64,000 bases of DNA, taken from contig JAIXMP010000014.1 of NCBI GenBank assembly GCA_025677815.1, positions 310,001 through 374,000 of the forward strand, given 5' to 3'. A model generated the notes under the pieces. The model was not told the origin of the DNA. It did no database searches and was given only the letters and a program-made list of their open reading frames with translations. Made by a program: the position numbers and the translations under genes. This stretch comes from Phascolomyces articulosus (taxonomy: Eukaryota; Mucoromycota; Mucoromycetes; Mucorales; Lichtheimiaceae). The first letter of the stretch is position 1. Every line of letters begins with the position of its first letter. Shown one piece after another: positions 47,477 through 59,247 of the stretch.

Positions 47477-49599
47477 TTACAAACGAGCACCATTTTCAGC
47501 TTGAGCAGCAATCTTTTCCTTGACGGCCTTATTAGCTTCATCACGCAAGACACGTCGAAGAATCTTTCCAGATTCACTCTTGGGAATCACATCTAAAAAG
47601 ACCAAACCCCGAAGTTGTTTATAAGGAACTACTTGATCAGCTATAAATTTCTTGATACGATCCGAAGTTTCCTTAGTTTGGGGAACTTGAGGAGTTACTT
47701 TGATGTAGGCGGTTGGGACTTCCGTTGCTTGTTCAGGGTCATAGACACCAATGACTGCAGCATCGGCAACATCGGGCGATTTTAACTAAAAATTCAACGT
47801 CATCATCATTGATAATCCCTAAATTAGTAAATACCTCATAATGGATAGAACGTATTCATCTTTATGTTTAAAAGAATAATTACCAAAAGTGCTTCCAATT
47901 CTGCAGGAGGGACTTGGAATCCTTTATATTTGATCAATTCTTTAAGTCGATCCACAATATAAAAACGTTCTTCTTTATCGACAACACCCACATCACCTGT
48001 ATGAAAGTATCCATCCTTGTCAATGGCAGCAGCGGTGGCTTCAGGGTTACGGATATAACCCTATAATATTATTTTTTGGATTACTAAAATTGAGTTTTTT
48101 TTTTGTTATTTTTATTTGCATTAATTTTTAATTTACCTTCATAACATTGGGACCCTTTAGCCAAATTTCACCACGTTCATCATAACCCACCTCTATATAT
48201 AGTAAAATAAGAATTCAATTTCTTTAATCATAATCCTTCTTCTTTTTTTCCCCTATCCTCCTTTTGATTCCTTACCCTTGCCATCTTCGTTCACAAGTTT
48301 AGCCGTCATATTGGGCAGCAAGTAACCAACAGAGCCTAAAAGAATAATATAACAAAAAGTCAGTCAATCTAGATACGTCATGATTTCCAAATCCAGTAAC
48401 TGAAAAAATAAAATCGAAGTGGATGGAAAAATATCCAAGTGGATGATGACTTTTTTTTTTACCTGGACGGGTATCATTGGGAATTTCAGAAGTAGCGACA
48501 GGGGAAGTTTCTGTAAGACCATAAGCTTGTTTGATAGCACAGGTAGGCAAACGAATCTTAAGAGCAGTCAATAATTCAGGTGCCAAAGGAGCAGCTGCAC
48601 ATTGAATCCATTGAATAGAAGACAAATCATACTTTTGAGCCACAGGTTCCTTGACAATTTGCAATAAAATAGGTGGAACCATATAACCAAATGAAATCTT
48701 TTTCGACTCAATCAATTTACACACATTTTCCAAATGGAAACGTTTCATGACATAGACGGGAGTACCCACATAAAAGGCCAGATGAAGAATATTGGTCAAG
48801 GCAAATACGTGGAAAAAGGGTAACGTGGCAAAAGTACAATCTTTTTTACCATCAATAAAAGGACCATCGGAAGCACAATATTGCAAAAGATTGACATTCA
48901 TATTGGCGTGGGTGGTAATAACACCTTTGCTGGGACCTGTAGTACCGGAAGAGAAACATAGATAAGCGGGTAAAGTGGTGGATTCTTCAGGTGTCAAATG
49001 GACCAATTCGGCACGACGTGACCCCATTAAGGCTAAGAAGGGAAGACAACCTTGTAATTTCTTGTAACCAAAGACGTAAATGCTTTCCTTGGAAAGACCG
49101 ACTTCTTGAGCAGCTTCAAGGGCACGATCGATATTGTCTGCGTGTGCAATCATCACCTTGGCTTGAGTTAATTTTAATTGATGGACAAGTTCACGAGGTG
49201 TATAGTTGGGATTGGCGGGGGATGTGGCACCGCCAGCAGCAACGGCAGCCATTAATGGCACAGTGTATTTGTACTATTTAGAATAACAATTAGTTTTTCA
49301 TGTTTCGTGGGATGATCGTTATAGTAATAAATTGGATAAAATGAAAAAAAAAACGTTACATCATTAGGACCATAAATCAACATGACATCACCCTTGCCAA
49401 AGTGATGTTTATCTTGCAGACCAGCTGCAAATTGTAAAATTTGATCTTTAAAGTCTCCATAAGTCAGTTTTTCACTCGTCATAGCGTCAATGAACAAAGG
49501 TCGGTTTTCAGGTATATCGAAATGATTTTTAAATAAGAATTCCATGACACCACATTGAGGTTCTTCAACAGGTTGGAAACGCGAAGTAAATACGACCAT
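47477..49599 (-). CDS. 4-coumarate:CoA-ligase-like acyl-CoA synthetase, probably peroxisomal
   Basis: ANL-superfamily enzymes activate carboxylic acids with ATP to acyl-adenylates and then to CoA thioesters. Six exons (49360-49599, 48463-49273, 48276-48335, 48137-48192, 47884-48060, 47477-47785) splice in phase to 550 residues, the usual 4CL length. Motifs in order: '[13 protein letters not shown]' (P-loop, around 187-199), 'YGLTETSP', '[15 protein letters not shown]', 'YFHTGDVG', '[20 protein letters not shown]', and the C-terminal catalytic Lys in 'SESGKILRR'. The protein ends -ARL, which fits the PTS1 peroxisomal signal. Fungal 4CL-like proteins of this sort often serve fatty-acid or aromatic-acid activation, not lignin synthesis; the acid used cannot be read from sequence. 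No cofactor or pathway genes adjoin. Confidence 0.92.
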
Positions 49600-52033
49600 T
49601 TTAGATATATATAAAGTATGTGGATATACAAAGCGTGAAAAAAAAGAGAGGAAAAAAGGAGAAAGAATTGGAGGGGAAATAATAAATTTGGTTTCATTTA
49701 TATTTATATATGAAAGGGTTTCCAGTATTGCCCAGTCGGTTTATTATTTTTACGAAGTGGGGCAAAACTAGTGTAACTCTTTGGGAGATTGATAATATAA
49801 GTATACACCATTTGGGATAAAAGGTTTTAATGCTATAGATTTTTTTTTTTGATCTGGGATGTGGGGTAAAATTATGGGATAATTTAGTCAGAGGAAGTTA
49901 AATATTTCTACCATAAGGCTATTTGGGCCTATAAAACATGCCTGGAGTTAAAAAAAATTCTCATGCTTGTAAACGTTGTGGCAAATATCAATCTTTATTT
50001 TATTACTTACACTGCTTATGAGCACTTCACTTGCGTGAAGCACCCACACCAGCACAAAGCGACTAAAGATAAACGGATGAATATCAGTTGTGTTAAATGG
50101 TAAGAAACACCACCTATTCCTACTTTTTATTCAATTCAAAATGAGAAAAATAAAACTTACTATACGGGACGTCAACAACGCAACCTACCATAGCAGGCAT
50201 GCTCGACTTAGGGTTAAACCCATGGACGCTCCCCTTATCGTTATATATCTTTTGCCTATTGGTAAAGTATAATACTTTCGTAACTTACCAAAGCAGAGTT
50301 ATTGGGAGGGCCAAAGAAGAAGAAAAAAGAGAGCCTTCTCTTGTGATATTTCATATTATGATTGATCACCACAAACAATATATTATTAAAAATCAGTGAT
50401 TATTATCGTTCAACATGGAATGGAATAACTGATGCCAATATAGTAAAACTATGTACCAGTATTGTTTTTATATTGATATGTAAGAAAATAACATGAGAGA
50501 CGGAACATGAGAGATTCATATGGTTGCATTTTATATGCAATATAATACGAATAATTCGAGAGAACAATAGACATGCGTCGATTGTTTCCAAACTCTAATC
50601 AAAGTCATCAACTTAATATATAAATTAACGTAGTCAGTTGAGAACAAATTTAGATTATGTTACATGTATTATTGTATTGATAAACCACGATGATATAAAG
50701 AAATCTTTTAACGGTTTTAATCAATAAACTGTTGTTAGGAAGCATAGTATTACGAATGTAATATTATGTCATTTTAAAAACACTATTATCCTCTGCCATA
50801 GTTTGATTTTATTTGCTTTATTGCAAAATCGAATGGTTTGTCTTAATTATCCTTTATAGATATATGAACGGAAGGATGTGGATCATTTTCAGATTTGTTT
50901 TTTTCCAACCTGGTATCGACGTGAAATCATCATTTTATTGGCCAAGAGCCATTTCTATACTTTTAATATGATTGGCGCCAAGGCACTTTAACACCGCCGT
51001 TATTTAGCCGAAGAAAAATTTGGCTGTGATCTTATAAGGCTCTGCCTGACAACAAAAGCAAGTTTTCCCACATACGCATTTCGTGGGAATGCTCTCCGGA
51101 TAATATTCTTTTATATATTGTCTTTTGATTATAAGCCAATATCACATCTGTTCATTTTATTTCCCCACACTCCTCCTTTTCTTTCGGATATTCATCCGTT
51201 TTTTCTATGTCGGGAAAACCAACCGTGTTTTCCGTTTTCCGATTCCTCTGCTAATAAAAGTATTAGAAATAACAGACACGACCGTTGATCATTCAATGCC
51301 ATTTCAAAAATTCAAATATTCGGATCATCTTTTTTCTTAATGGCTGTCACTAATTCAATCGAGTTTTCTTTTGCTATCAAATGAAAACAGATAAGGATAT
51401 TCTTTTGACTTTGACAACTATTTTTCTATAATATTATTATATCGTATCGGTGCCCGATGAACAACCATTATTCGAAGTCATTATTAAAGCCATTATTCGT
51501 TTGATAAAACCAAAAATCTTTTTGGTTTCTTAACCATTGGTATATTAGAACTAATTATTTACACCCTCTTCCTTTTTTTTAACATGATTTTTTTTAACTT
51601 TAAATAGTAATGTTGGCTATACTAATAATACAGATTAAATCGTTATAACGGTTCTATTATGCAAATTGAACTATCGTCATCTTCTTTTGTTTCGACGGTA
51701 AATGGCATACTGAAGGATGATTAGGTGATATAGTAACAAGTGCTTGATTCTATAACAGTGTGGCTAACCTATTTTTGTTACTGATAAAAGTGACACTCAT
51801 TGAACAAGATGAAAAGATGGTAAAAAACAAGTTTGAAATAAGTTCATCTAACATTATAAACATATCACTATTCAATACGCACCTAACAAACAAGAAAGAT
51901 AAATCGCTTTACTGCTTAAGTGAAAATGTTGTCAAAAAAAAACGTGTCAAGTCACACAGCTTCCCCTAGTTTTTCTTTCTCCGTTTTTTTTTTAAGAAAT
52001 GGGCTTTTTTTTTTGTTTCTGTGTGTAAACTTG
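49600..52033. other. Intergenic: two divergent promoters plus unassigned sequence
   Basis: Acyl-CoA synthetase promoter on the left and QTRT2 promoter on the right. Around 49939-50100 one plus frame reads 'HACKRCGKYQSLFYYLH', then, after a frame change, 'YEHFTCVKHPHQHKATKDK', a possible decayed zinc-binding fragment. Nothing else recognised. Confidence 0.45.
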
Positions 52034-53622
52034 ATGCAAAGAGCAATGAACCAACTTCAATTTGAACTCACAACGATCGACAATGCTTTACGTCGTGGTA
52101 CTCTCAATTTCACCAATAAAAATAAAATAATACAAACACCAGCGTGTATTGCCTATACTTTGCGCGGATCAGTACCTCATTTGATTGCTGATAACTTGAA
52201 ACTATTACCTGTCGATATGGTCCACGTCGCTTTGGAACACTTGTAAGGAGAAACCTTTTCTCTCTTTTTTTACGTGGGCTGTTGATAAAATATAAGCTAA
52301 TATAAATCATACAGTGTCGAACAAAAGGAACCTCCTTCTTTTAAATACCCTCAAGGATTACATCGATACATTAATTTACCTGTAAATATTTTTGGATTGA
52401 TTTGATAACGATGGTTTGATAATATAGATAATGGATTTGCTTATGAAATGAAATGGACCCCTTTCTATCTATGATAGGATCATTTAATATTTTGTGACGT
52501 ACGAGATGCATCCAAATTAGCTCCAGTAGCAGCCAATACCGAGAAATATGTTGCTGTGGATACGCATGGAGGTGTACGACGCGTTACAACAGATTTATGG
52601 AAACAAGCCATCACAGCTTATAAACCAGATTGGTGCGCCACACCAGCCGATGTCGTGAAAGCCGGTGAAGATATTAAAACAAAACGTATTAAGAAATCGG
52701 TGGATCGAACTTTACGTTGGTTGGATGATTGTTTGGCCTCGTCAGCAACCGACAATACACCTGTCTTTGGACCTGTTGTAGGCTTTCATAATCAAGAAGA
52801 ACGTGTACGATCAGCAACGGAAACAGCTCAACGTGAACAACTTGCGGGTTTTGTATTGAATGCATTTGAATTAGATAAAGACGTACGTATGGATTTACTG
52901 AAAACATCTTTGGATCATTTACCGGTTAATAAACCTAGACTTGCTTATGGATTATCTACACCAGGTAAAAAAAAAATGGATGATTTATATTTTTGAAAAT
53001 CATTGGAGAAGTAAAAAAAATAACTCATGGATGAATATGGGGAATATTTGAAGAGAGTATATTACAAGGTGTAGCTCAAGGCATTGATTTATTTGATGGA
53101 AGTTATGCATACAAGATGACGGAACGAGGAAGAGCCATTACATTTAAATTTGGTGAACACATGTCAGCACCGAAAGAAGGAGAAAAACCGGAAAAATCAT
53201 TGAATTTATGGGATACACAACTTGCACAAAATTTTGATACTCTTGATTCATCCTGTGGTTGTTATACATGTACCACCCCTCATACCAAAGCTTATATCCA
53301 TCATCTTTTGAACGCTCATGAAATGCTGGGTCCATTATTGTTAATGATGTAAGTCTCAAAACTCCTCTCGTTCTCCACCTTGGATGGAATATCCTCAATT
53401 GATTTTCTCCATTGACTTTTTTTTAGGCATAATGTATATCAGCTGGAAGAATTCATGAGTGCTATTCGTAAAAGTATGGAAAATAAGACATTTGCTACAG
53501 ATACAGACGCATTCATGATAAAATATAATCATGATAAGGAAGGAAGTGGGATGGAAGGTCACGAAGATGAAATTGATTTTGAATCCCTTGGAAGTCCAAT
53601 CAAAAAGAATCGTATTCTTTAA
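52034..53622 (+). CDS. QTRT2: Queuine tRNA-ribosyltransferase accessory subunit 2
   Basis: QTRT2 is the non-catalytic partner of the eukaryotic tRNA-guanine transglycosylase, which swaps guanine-34 for queuine in GUN-anticodon tRNAs, often at mitochondria. Five exons (52034-52242, 52318-52381, 52478-52964, 53054-53348, 53427-53622) splice to 416 residues, the family length. Diagnostic segments: 'FTNKNKIIQTPACIAYTLRG', 'HLILCDVRDASKLAP', 'TKRIKKSVDRTLRWLDD', 'RVRSATETAQREQLAGFVL', 'VAQGIDLFDGSYAYKMTERG', and the zinc site 'SCGCYTC' with 'HTKAYIHHLLNAHE'. An alternative in-frame ATG is at 52046. The catalytic subunit is not in the window. Confidence 0.92.
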
Positions 53623-54956
53623 ACCAAAAAGGTTGATCAAGGGATTCTGATAATAAAAAGTGTAACGGTAAAATTTCTTTGTGTGTAATTATTTTTATAG
53701 AGTGATGAGGAAAGAAAAGGAGGGCATTTTTTCTTAAGTTATATTGAAGATTTTGTGATACGTTGTATTCAAAGAAGATATATGATGTACAAAATAGAAT
53801 TTGAAGAATAGATTGTTTTTGTTATGAATGCTGCTTGTTATTTGGAAGAAGATCAAATATAAATAAAACTATCAATATAATATTTATGGGTTTTTTTAGT
53901 TTCATCAGTAGTATTATTCATTGTGTAATTTTATGTAGAGTTGGTCTTGAGAAGCATTTTGGAAAAAAAAACAAATAGGTTTTCAGATACTTGAAAAATA
54001 TTAATGAAATAATACGGACACCTTGAAAAGGTTATTATTTATTCACTCGGTACGTATCATCCATTGGATCCGAGTCCTTGATACTTAGAGAATCTTGAGC
54101 TTCTAAGTATATATCGCAAACCTTGCCTTCAACAATGACAATCGAGACATTTCAGGATCATAGAACCTGTATCGTCTTGTACTGTTACTGTGGCCGCTCA
54201 TTAAATTCCCAAGTCGATCATTCGCTAACTCAGTTCATTTTTTCATGACATTTACGGGTAGGATATATAATAGCAATCCATAATCTCTTATCAAACTCTC
54301 CCCTTCTGGCATCCTAATATTCCTGGCGTTGCACCAGCCTTTTTGAGGATATTTCCATCGTGCATGGCTTGTCAAGTCAAAATTATATAGTTCTGAATTG
54401 AATACATACTACTCACATAAGTTAACCATTTCTTAGTTATCATCTTTCATCTTTGACAAAATTATTACAGTGGTCTCCTGTTGATTTCATCATATTTGTT
54501 CACTTTCACAGACTCTTTAGTCTCATAAAAAAAAAGTGAAATGGATTGCATTCTAGGGCAATGAGCCATATCATAAATCATACTGATGAGAAGGAAATTG
54601 GTTAGCATTTAGATGGCTTCTTAGGCTACTAATAGGATGGAATAGAAAAATTCATTTTTTATAAAGTAGCTAAAAGAAGTTTATCATCATGGGAAAAAAA
54701 AGGCTGTACACCTCGGTCACGAAGTGTAATTGAGTGGTTACAATAGTTCAACTGAGAAGAACACCTTATAGACGATATAAATTTTCTTTTTTTTTTTAAT
54801 TAAAAAAAAAAAACTGGAAGAAAACTAAAAAACTATGTACAGAATAAAAAATAATAAACTTTTTTGTGTATGTGTATATATGTTGCAAATATAGGTAATG
54901 ATTTCTATTGAGCTAAAATAATTTTGTGTGTATTTGGGTTATTTTTTTTTTTTGAA
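53623..54956. other. Convergent intergenic region
   Basis: 3' ends of QTRT2 and dihydroorotase face each other. The middle (54103-54380) holds a possible decayed coding fragment. The rest is AT-rich with A and T runs. Confidence 0.5.
54103..54380 (-). pseudogene. Possible decayed coding fragment, unrecognised
   Basis: Minus strand reads 'WKYPQKGWCNARNIRMPEG' (about 54370-54315). After a frame break it continues 'DRLGNLMSGHSNSTRRYRFY' and 'RLSLLKARFAIY' before a stop at 54103. Base composition is GC-richer than its flanks. There is no start and no intact frame; family not recognised. Confidence 0.3.
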
Positions 54957-56119
54957 TTAAAAGAAGTTCTTAGTAATCTTCCAACCAACGTTCTTGCCAG
55001 TCAAGAAGGGAACAACTACACCAGCACTTTCATTGGTAGCAGACACAGGGTATTTTTCAGGGACAATGACATTGTCTTCCTTGACCAAAGTAACACCTTG
55101 ATCCACAAATCCTTCACGAGGACCCAATCCATAAAATTGACGACCGAAATGACAAGCAAAGTTTTCAAGCTTATCAAGAGCACCAAATTCTTCAAAGATC
55201 TTGGCAAGGTAAGGCAAGACCATGGGGGTAGTAAAGACACCCGCATTGGCCTTGGAAGTTTCCTTGGTATGACATGGATGAGGAGCAGAATCCGTACCAA
55301 GGAAGAAACGAGGATGGCCTGAAGAGACCACATCACGTAAAGCATCACGATCATGAGGATACTTGGCGACAGGTTTACAGAAATGATGAGGTTGACCAGC
55401 CCAATCGTCCACAATCAATTGCAAGTGATGAACAGTGATACTGCAACCGACGGTATCACCACAACGTTTGACAGTATCGACAGCGGCCTTAGTAGTGGCG
55501 TGTTCCAAGACAATCTTGAGCTTGGGGAAAGCCTTGTGAATCTTTTCCAATTGAGGCAAGAAGCGTTCTTCGGCATTCATGACACAAATGTCATTGGTAG
55601 GATCGCTAGGGATTTCACCATGCAAGTTCAAGACCATGCCTACTTCTTCCATGGCTTGGAAAATGGGATAGTAGATTTCGTAGGATTCAATACCGGAATC
55701 ACTGTTGGTGGTAACACCACGAGGATAGGACTTGACACCAGCAACACCAGCAGCGGCAGCCTTGCGGATTTCTTCAACAGTCAATTCAGGGGAAAGGTAC
55801 AAGGTCATGTAAAAAGTAACTTGAGGAGCCAAGGCTTCAAGTTGACTCTTGTATTCCAAAGCTTGTTCAGTGTTCTTGATTGGTGGAACAGTGTTGGGCT
55901 ATATAATAATAACCATATTTATTTTGTTAGTATATCTTATTTCTTCAAAGAAGTATATATATATATATAATGAATATAGTGTGTATATTCGCTTACCATG
56001 ATATATGCAACTGAAACACCGCCTTCAACAATCTTGGGAGTGACCATTTGCATCATTTCACCTTGACGAACGTGAAGGTGAAAATCGCAAGCAGAAGGCA
56101 AAGTAAGAGAAGTAGTCAT
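54957..56119 (-). CDS. URA4: Dihydroorotase
   Basis: Catalyses cyclisation of N-carbamoyl-aspartate to dihydroorotate, step three of UMP synthesis, as a separate cytosolic enzyme in fungi. Two exons (55997-56119, 54957-55898) give 354 residues, matching the monofunctional PyrC/Ura4 class. Metal-site motifs are complete: 'DFHLHVRQGEMM' (His14, His16), the carboxylated Lys97 in 'AGVKSYPRG', 'NLHGEI' (His ~134), 'LEHATT' and 'LGTDSAPH' with the catalytic Asp. The intron uses a GTAAGC donor and leaves '..SVAYIM' joined to 'PNTVPPIKNTEQAL', the conserved substrate loop. No other pyrimidine gene is nearby. Confidence 0.96.
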
Positions 56120-57347
56120 GGCTATTATAATTTTAGAAGAATGTTAAATCCTTGTTGAATACAATTTGACTGAAAACAAGTAATATTATTATTATTATTA
56201 TTATTATTTCAGCTTTACCTGTTTGTTGGAGGTGAAAATAAAAAGGCGGGGAAATCAAGCCACCCAAAAAAAAAAGACAAGTTATATACCTTGAACTTTA
56301 TTCGGTACATTACTTTTCCGATAATGGAACTCCACCAATCTTGGTCAAAGAGATTTCTTCTATTAAGTGCTAGAGAAAAAAAGAAGGATTTTTTTTTTGG
56401 ATTAGACTTTTCGATTGAGTATGCCAAGTGAACTTGATGAAACTGAGAATAAGAAAAGAAAATTTCTTTATTACTACCAGTAGTAGTTTTTCAATGGATT
56501 ACTTAATTATTATTTATATTTCATGCTAAATGAGTGGGCCATAATATCGAGACCCTTTTATTGATAACTAGGGTCTTTCTTTATTTGAAAAACAAGCCTT
56601 AACCTCACTTTAATACGACCAGTATTTTACATATTTAGTGTTCAAATGATGACATTTCTTATATATTTGCATAAATTATTACTTCTATTTGATCTTGTCA
56701 TAGGTGGTACCAATACTCTTCAGTCATGAGATCAATAAATGATATGTAATAAAGTCACCCAAAATGAATATGAGCCATTGTTTTGTATGTGAGCCATCAT
56801 ATGGAATTCAGCCAAAAATGGGTTCACGCTGCAAAAATGAGCTATGCAGTTTGATATTGGCCTATATCAAAAGAGTTCCAGCTACTAATTAATAAAAATG
56901 AATAGGATTCAAATGGAACATGCTACATGTTATTTATTTATTTTTTTACTTTGATGAAAAAAAATCCAACACTACTGATATATTTCTATAGGGAGTTACT
57001 AGGTGCACTGAAAATTGACCATTTCCATAATCCTTTTTTCCCCTGCCAAATAACGATCCCAAAGCGTCAGCGAATGCTTGAATCTAGCTTGGAAATCTTC
57101 GCGGAAATGTATACTGATGCTCTTTTAATTCGATAGTCTGACTTGGTATTGAGCCTCACGGAGGCAGTATCTTTGTTGATGACATCTTATAGGTTTTGAC
57201 CAACATACTTTGATAATATTTAAAAAAAGAATCATTTATCCTCATGCGAGAAATCTCCGACTTCGTTTTTTTATCCCATTGTTAATCACTTTTTACTTTA
57301 TTTTTGTATTTAGTATCTTTTGATAAGCTTTTTTTACTTATTTTTTG
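56120..57347. other. Intergenic: dihydroorotase promoter and left flank of the tandem array
   Basis: Contains an ATT microsatellite (56184-56208) close to the dihydroorotase start and AT-rich DNA. A 69-codon plus frame at 56927 has no recognised domain. The last ~250 bp lead into the tandem array. Confidence 0.5.
56184..56208. repeat. (ATT)n microsatellite
   Basis: Eight copies of ATT, 65-90 bp upstream of the dihydroorotase start. Confidence 0.9.
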
Positions 57348-59247
57348 GCCTACACATGCAGCGAGGGTGGTTACCTAAATGAATGTTTGCAACCATCAGT
57401 GCAACTTTTGTTTAGGCGTTGGACTAGCCTAACGTGATACTGTTTCTGTTGAATGACCACTCAGACCGTTGTAACGTGTGAGAAGCAATTGAGACGAGCC
57501 AGAAGGCCAGTAACTCGAGGTTGATGGACCTTAAGAGTGAACACTGCTAGATTAGTGACTATCATGTCGTTGATGGTCTGGTTTTCTTGGCTGCGTAACT
57601 GAAATGGAATTTAGATTTAAAAGGTAATAACAGAGAGGTTGCTAGAGATTGAGACGTAGTGTTGTTTTTGATATTAATCATTATTTTTTTTCATATATAT
57701 ATATATTGCCTGCTTTGACGATAACAAGACCCAATTGCCTACAGTTGCAACGAGAGTGGTCACCTAAATGAATGTTTGCAACCATCAGTGCAACTTTTGT
57801 TTAGGCGTTGGACTAGCCTAACGTGATACTGTTTCTGTTGAATGACCACTCAGACCGTTGTAACGTGTGAGAAGCAATTGAGACGAGCCAGAAGGCCAGT
57901 AACTCGAGGTTGATGGACCTTAAGAGTGAACACTGCTAGATTAGTGACTATCATGTCGTTGATGGTCTGGTTTTCTTGGCTGCGTAACTGAAATGGAATT
58001 TAGATTTAAAAGGTAATAACAGAGAGGTTGCTAGAGATTGAGACGTAGTGTTGTTTTTGATATTAATCATTATTTTTTTTTCATATATATATATATATAT
58101 TGCCTGCTTTGATGATAACAAGACCCAATTGCCTACAGTTGCAACGAGAGTGGTTACCTAAATGAATGTTTGCAACCATCAGTGCAACTTTTGTTTAGGC
58201 GTTGGACTAGCCTAACGTGATACTGTTTCTGTTGAATGACCACTCAGACCGTTGTAACGTGTGAGAAGCAATTGAGACGAGCCAGAAGGCCAGTAACTCG
58301 AGGTTGATGGACCTTAAGAGTGAACACTGCTAGATTAGTGACTATCATGTCGTTGATGGTCTGGTTTTTTTGGCTGCGTAACTGAAATGGAATTTAGATT
58401 TAAAAGGTAATAACAGAGAGGTTGCTAGAGATTGAGACGTAGTGTTGTTTTTGATATTAATCATTATTTTTTTTCATATATATATATATATTGCCTGCTT
58501 TGATGATAACAAGACCCAATTGCCTACAGTTGCAACGAGAGTGGTTACCTAAATGAATGTTTGCAACCATCAGTGCAACTTTTGTTTAGGCGTTGGACTA
58601 GCCTAACGTGATACTGTTTCTGTTGAATGACCACTCAGACCGTTGTAACGTGTGAGAAGCAATTGAGACGAGCCAGAAGGCCAGTAGCTCGAGGTTGATG
58701 GACCTTAAGAGTGAACACTGCTAGATTAGTGACTATCGCGTCGTTGATGGTCTGGTTTTCTTGGCTGCGTAACTGAAATGGAATTTAGATTTAAAAGGTA
58801 ATAACAGAGAGGTTGCTAGAGATTGAGACGTAGTGTTGTTTTTGATATTAATCATTATTTTTTTTCATATATATATATATATTGCCTGCTTTGATGATAA
58901 CAAGACCCAATTGCCTACAGTTGCAACGAGAGTGGTTACCTAAATGAATGTTTGCAACCATCAGTGCAACTTTTGTTTAGGCGTTGGACTAGCCTAACGT
59001 GATACTGTTTCTGTTGAATGACCACTCAGACCGTTGTAACGTGTGAGAAGCAATTGAGACGAGCCAGAAGGCCAGTAACTCGAGGTTGATGGACCTTAAG
59101 AGTGAACACTGCTAGATTAGTGACTATCATGTCGTTGATGGTCTGGTTTTCTTGGCTGCGTAACTGAAATGGAATTTAGATTTAAAAGGTAATAACAGAG
59201 AGGTTGCTAGAGATTGAGACGTAGTGTTGTTTTTGATATTAATCATA
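57348..59247. repeat. Five-copy tandem array of a ~391-bp unit, possibly a non-coding RNA
   Basis: The landmark TTTAGGCGTTGGACTAGCC starts at 57411, 57800, 58194, 58585 and 58976, giving periods of 389, 394, 391 and 391 bp. Most length differences come from an (AT)n run after a T8-9 tract at the unit end. Copies differ at only a few positions by eye. The first copy starts with a divergent 5' edge and the last stops inside the ATTAATCAT stretch. No unit encodes a protein over 60 residues. Hairpins are visible in each copy: TTAGGC/GCCTAA (9-nt loop), CTCA..CGTT-GT-AACG..TGAG, GGTT..AACC and GCC-AGAA-GGC. It does not match U1, U2, U3, U4, U5, 5S or tRNA as I know them. It could be a satellite or a tandem RNA gene. 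Confidence 0.85.

Noticed and set aside
49939..50100. Zinc-finger-like Cys/His pattern
   Set aside because: Needs a frame change between the Cys pair and the His residues, and no full finger motif is present; noted only in the intergenic entry.
54957..55970. Long plus-strand frames opposite dihydroorotase (54924-55322, 55353-55970)
   Set aside because: Shadow frames of the strongly coding minus strand; no independent signal.
57348..59247. Tandem array as U3 or another C/D-box snoRNA cluster, or 5S rRNA genes
   Set aside because: U3 box A and box B/C sequences, a terminal stem next to the C/D-like words, and 5S internal promoter boxes are not seen.
57348..59247. Tandem array as CRISPR
   Set aside because: Units are ~391 bp and almost identical throughout, without short repeats alternating with unique spacers; the genome is eukaryotic.
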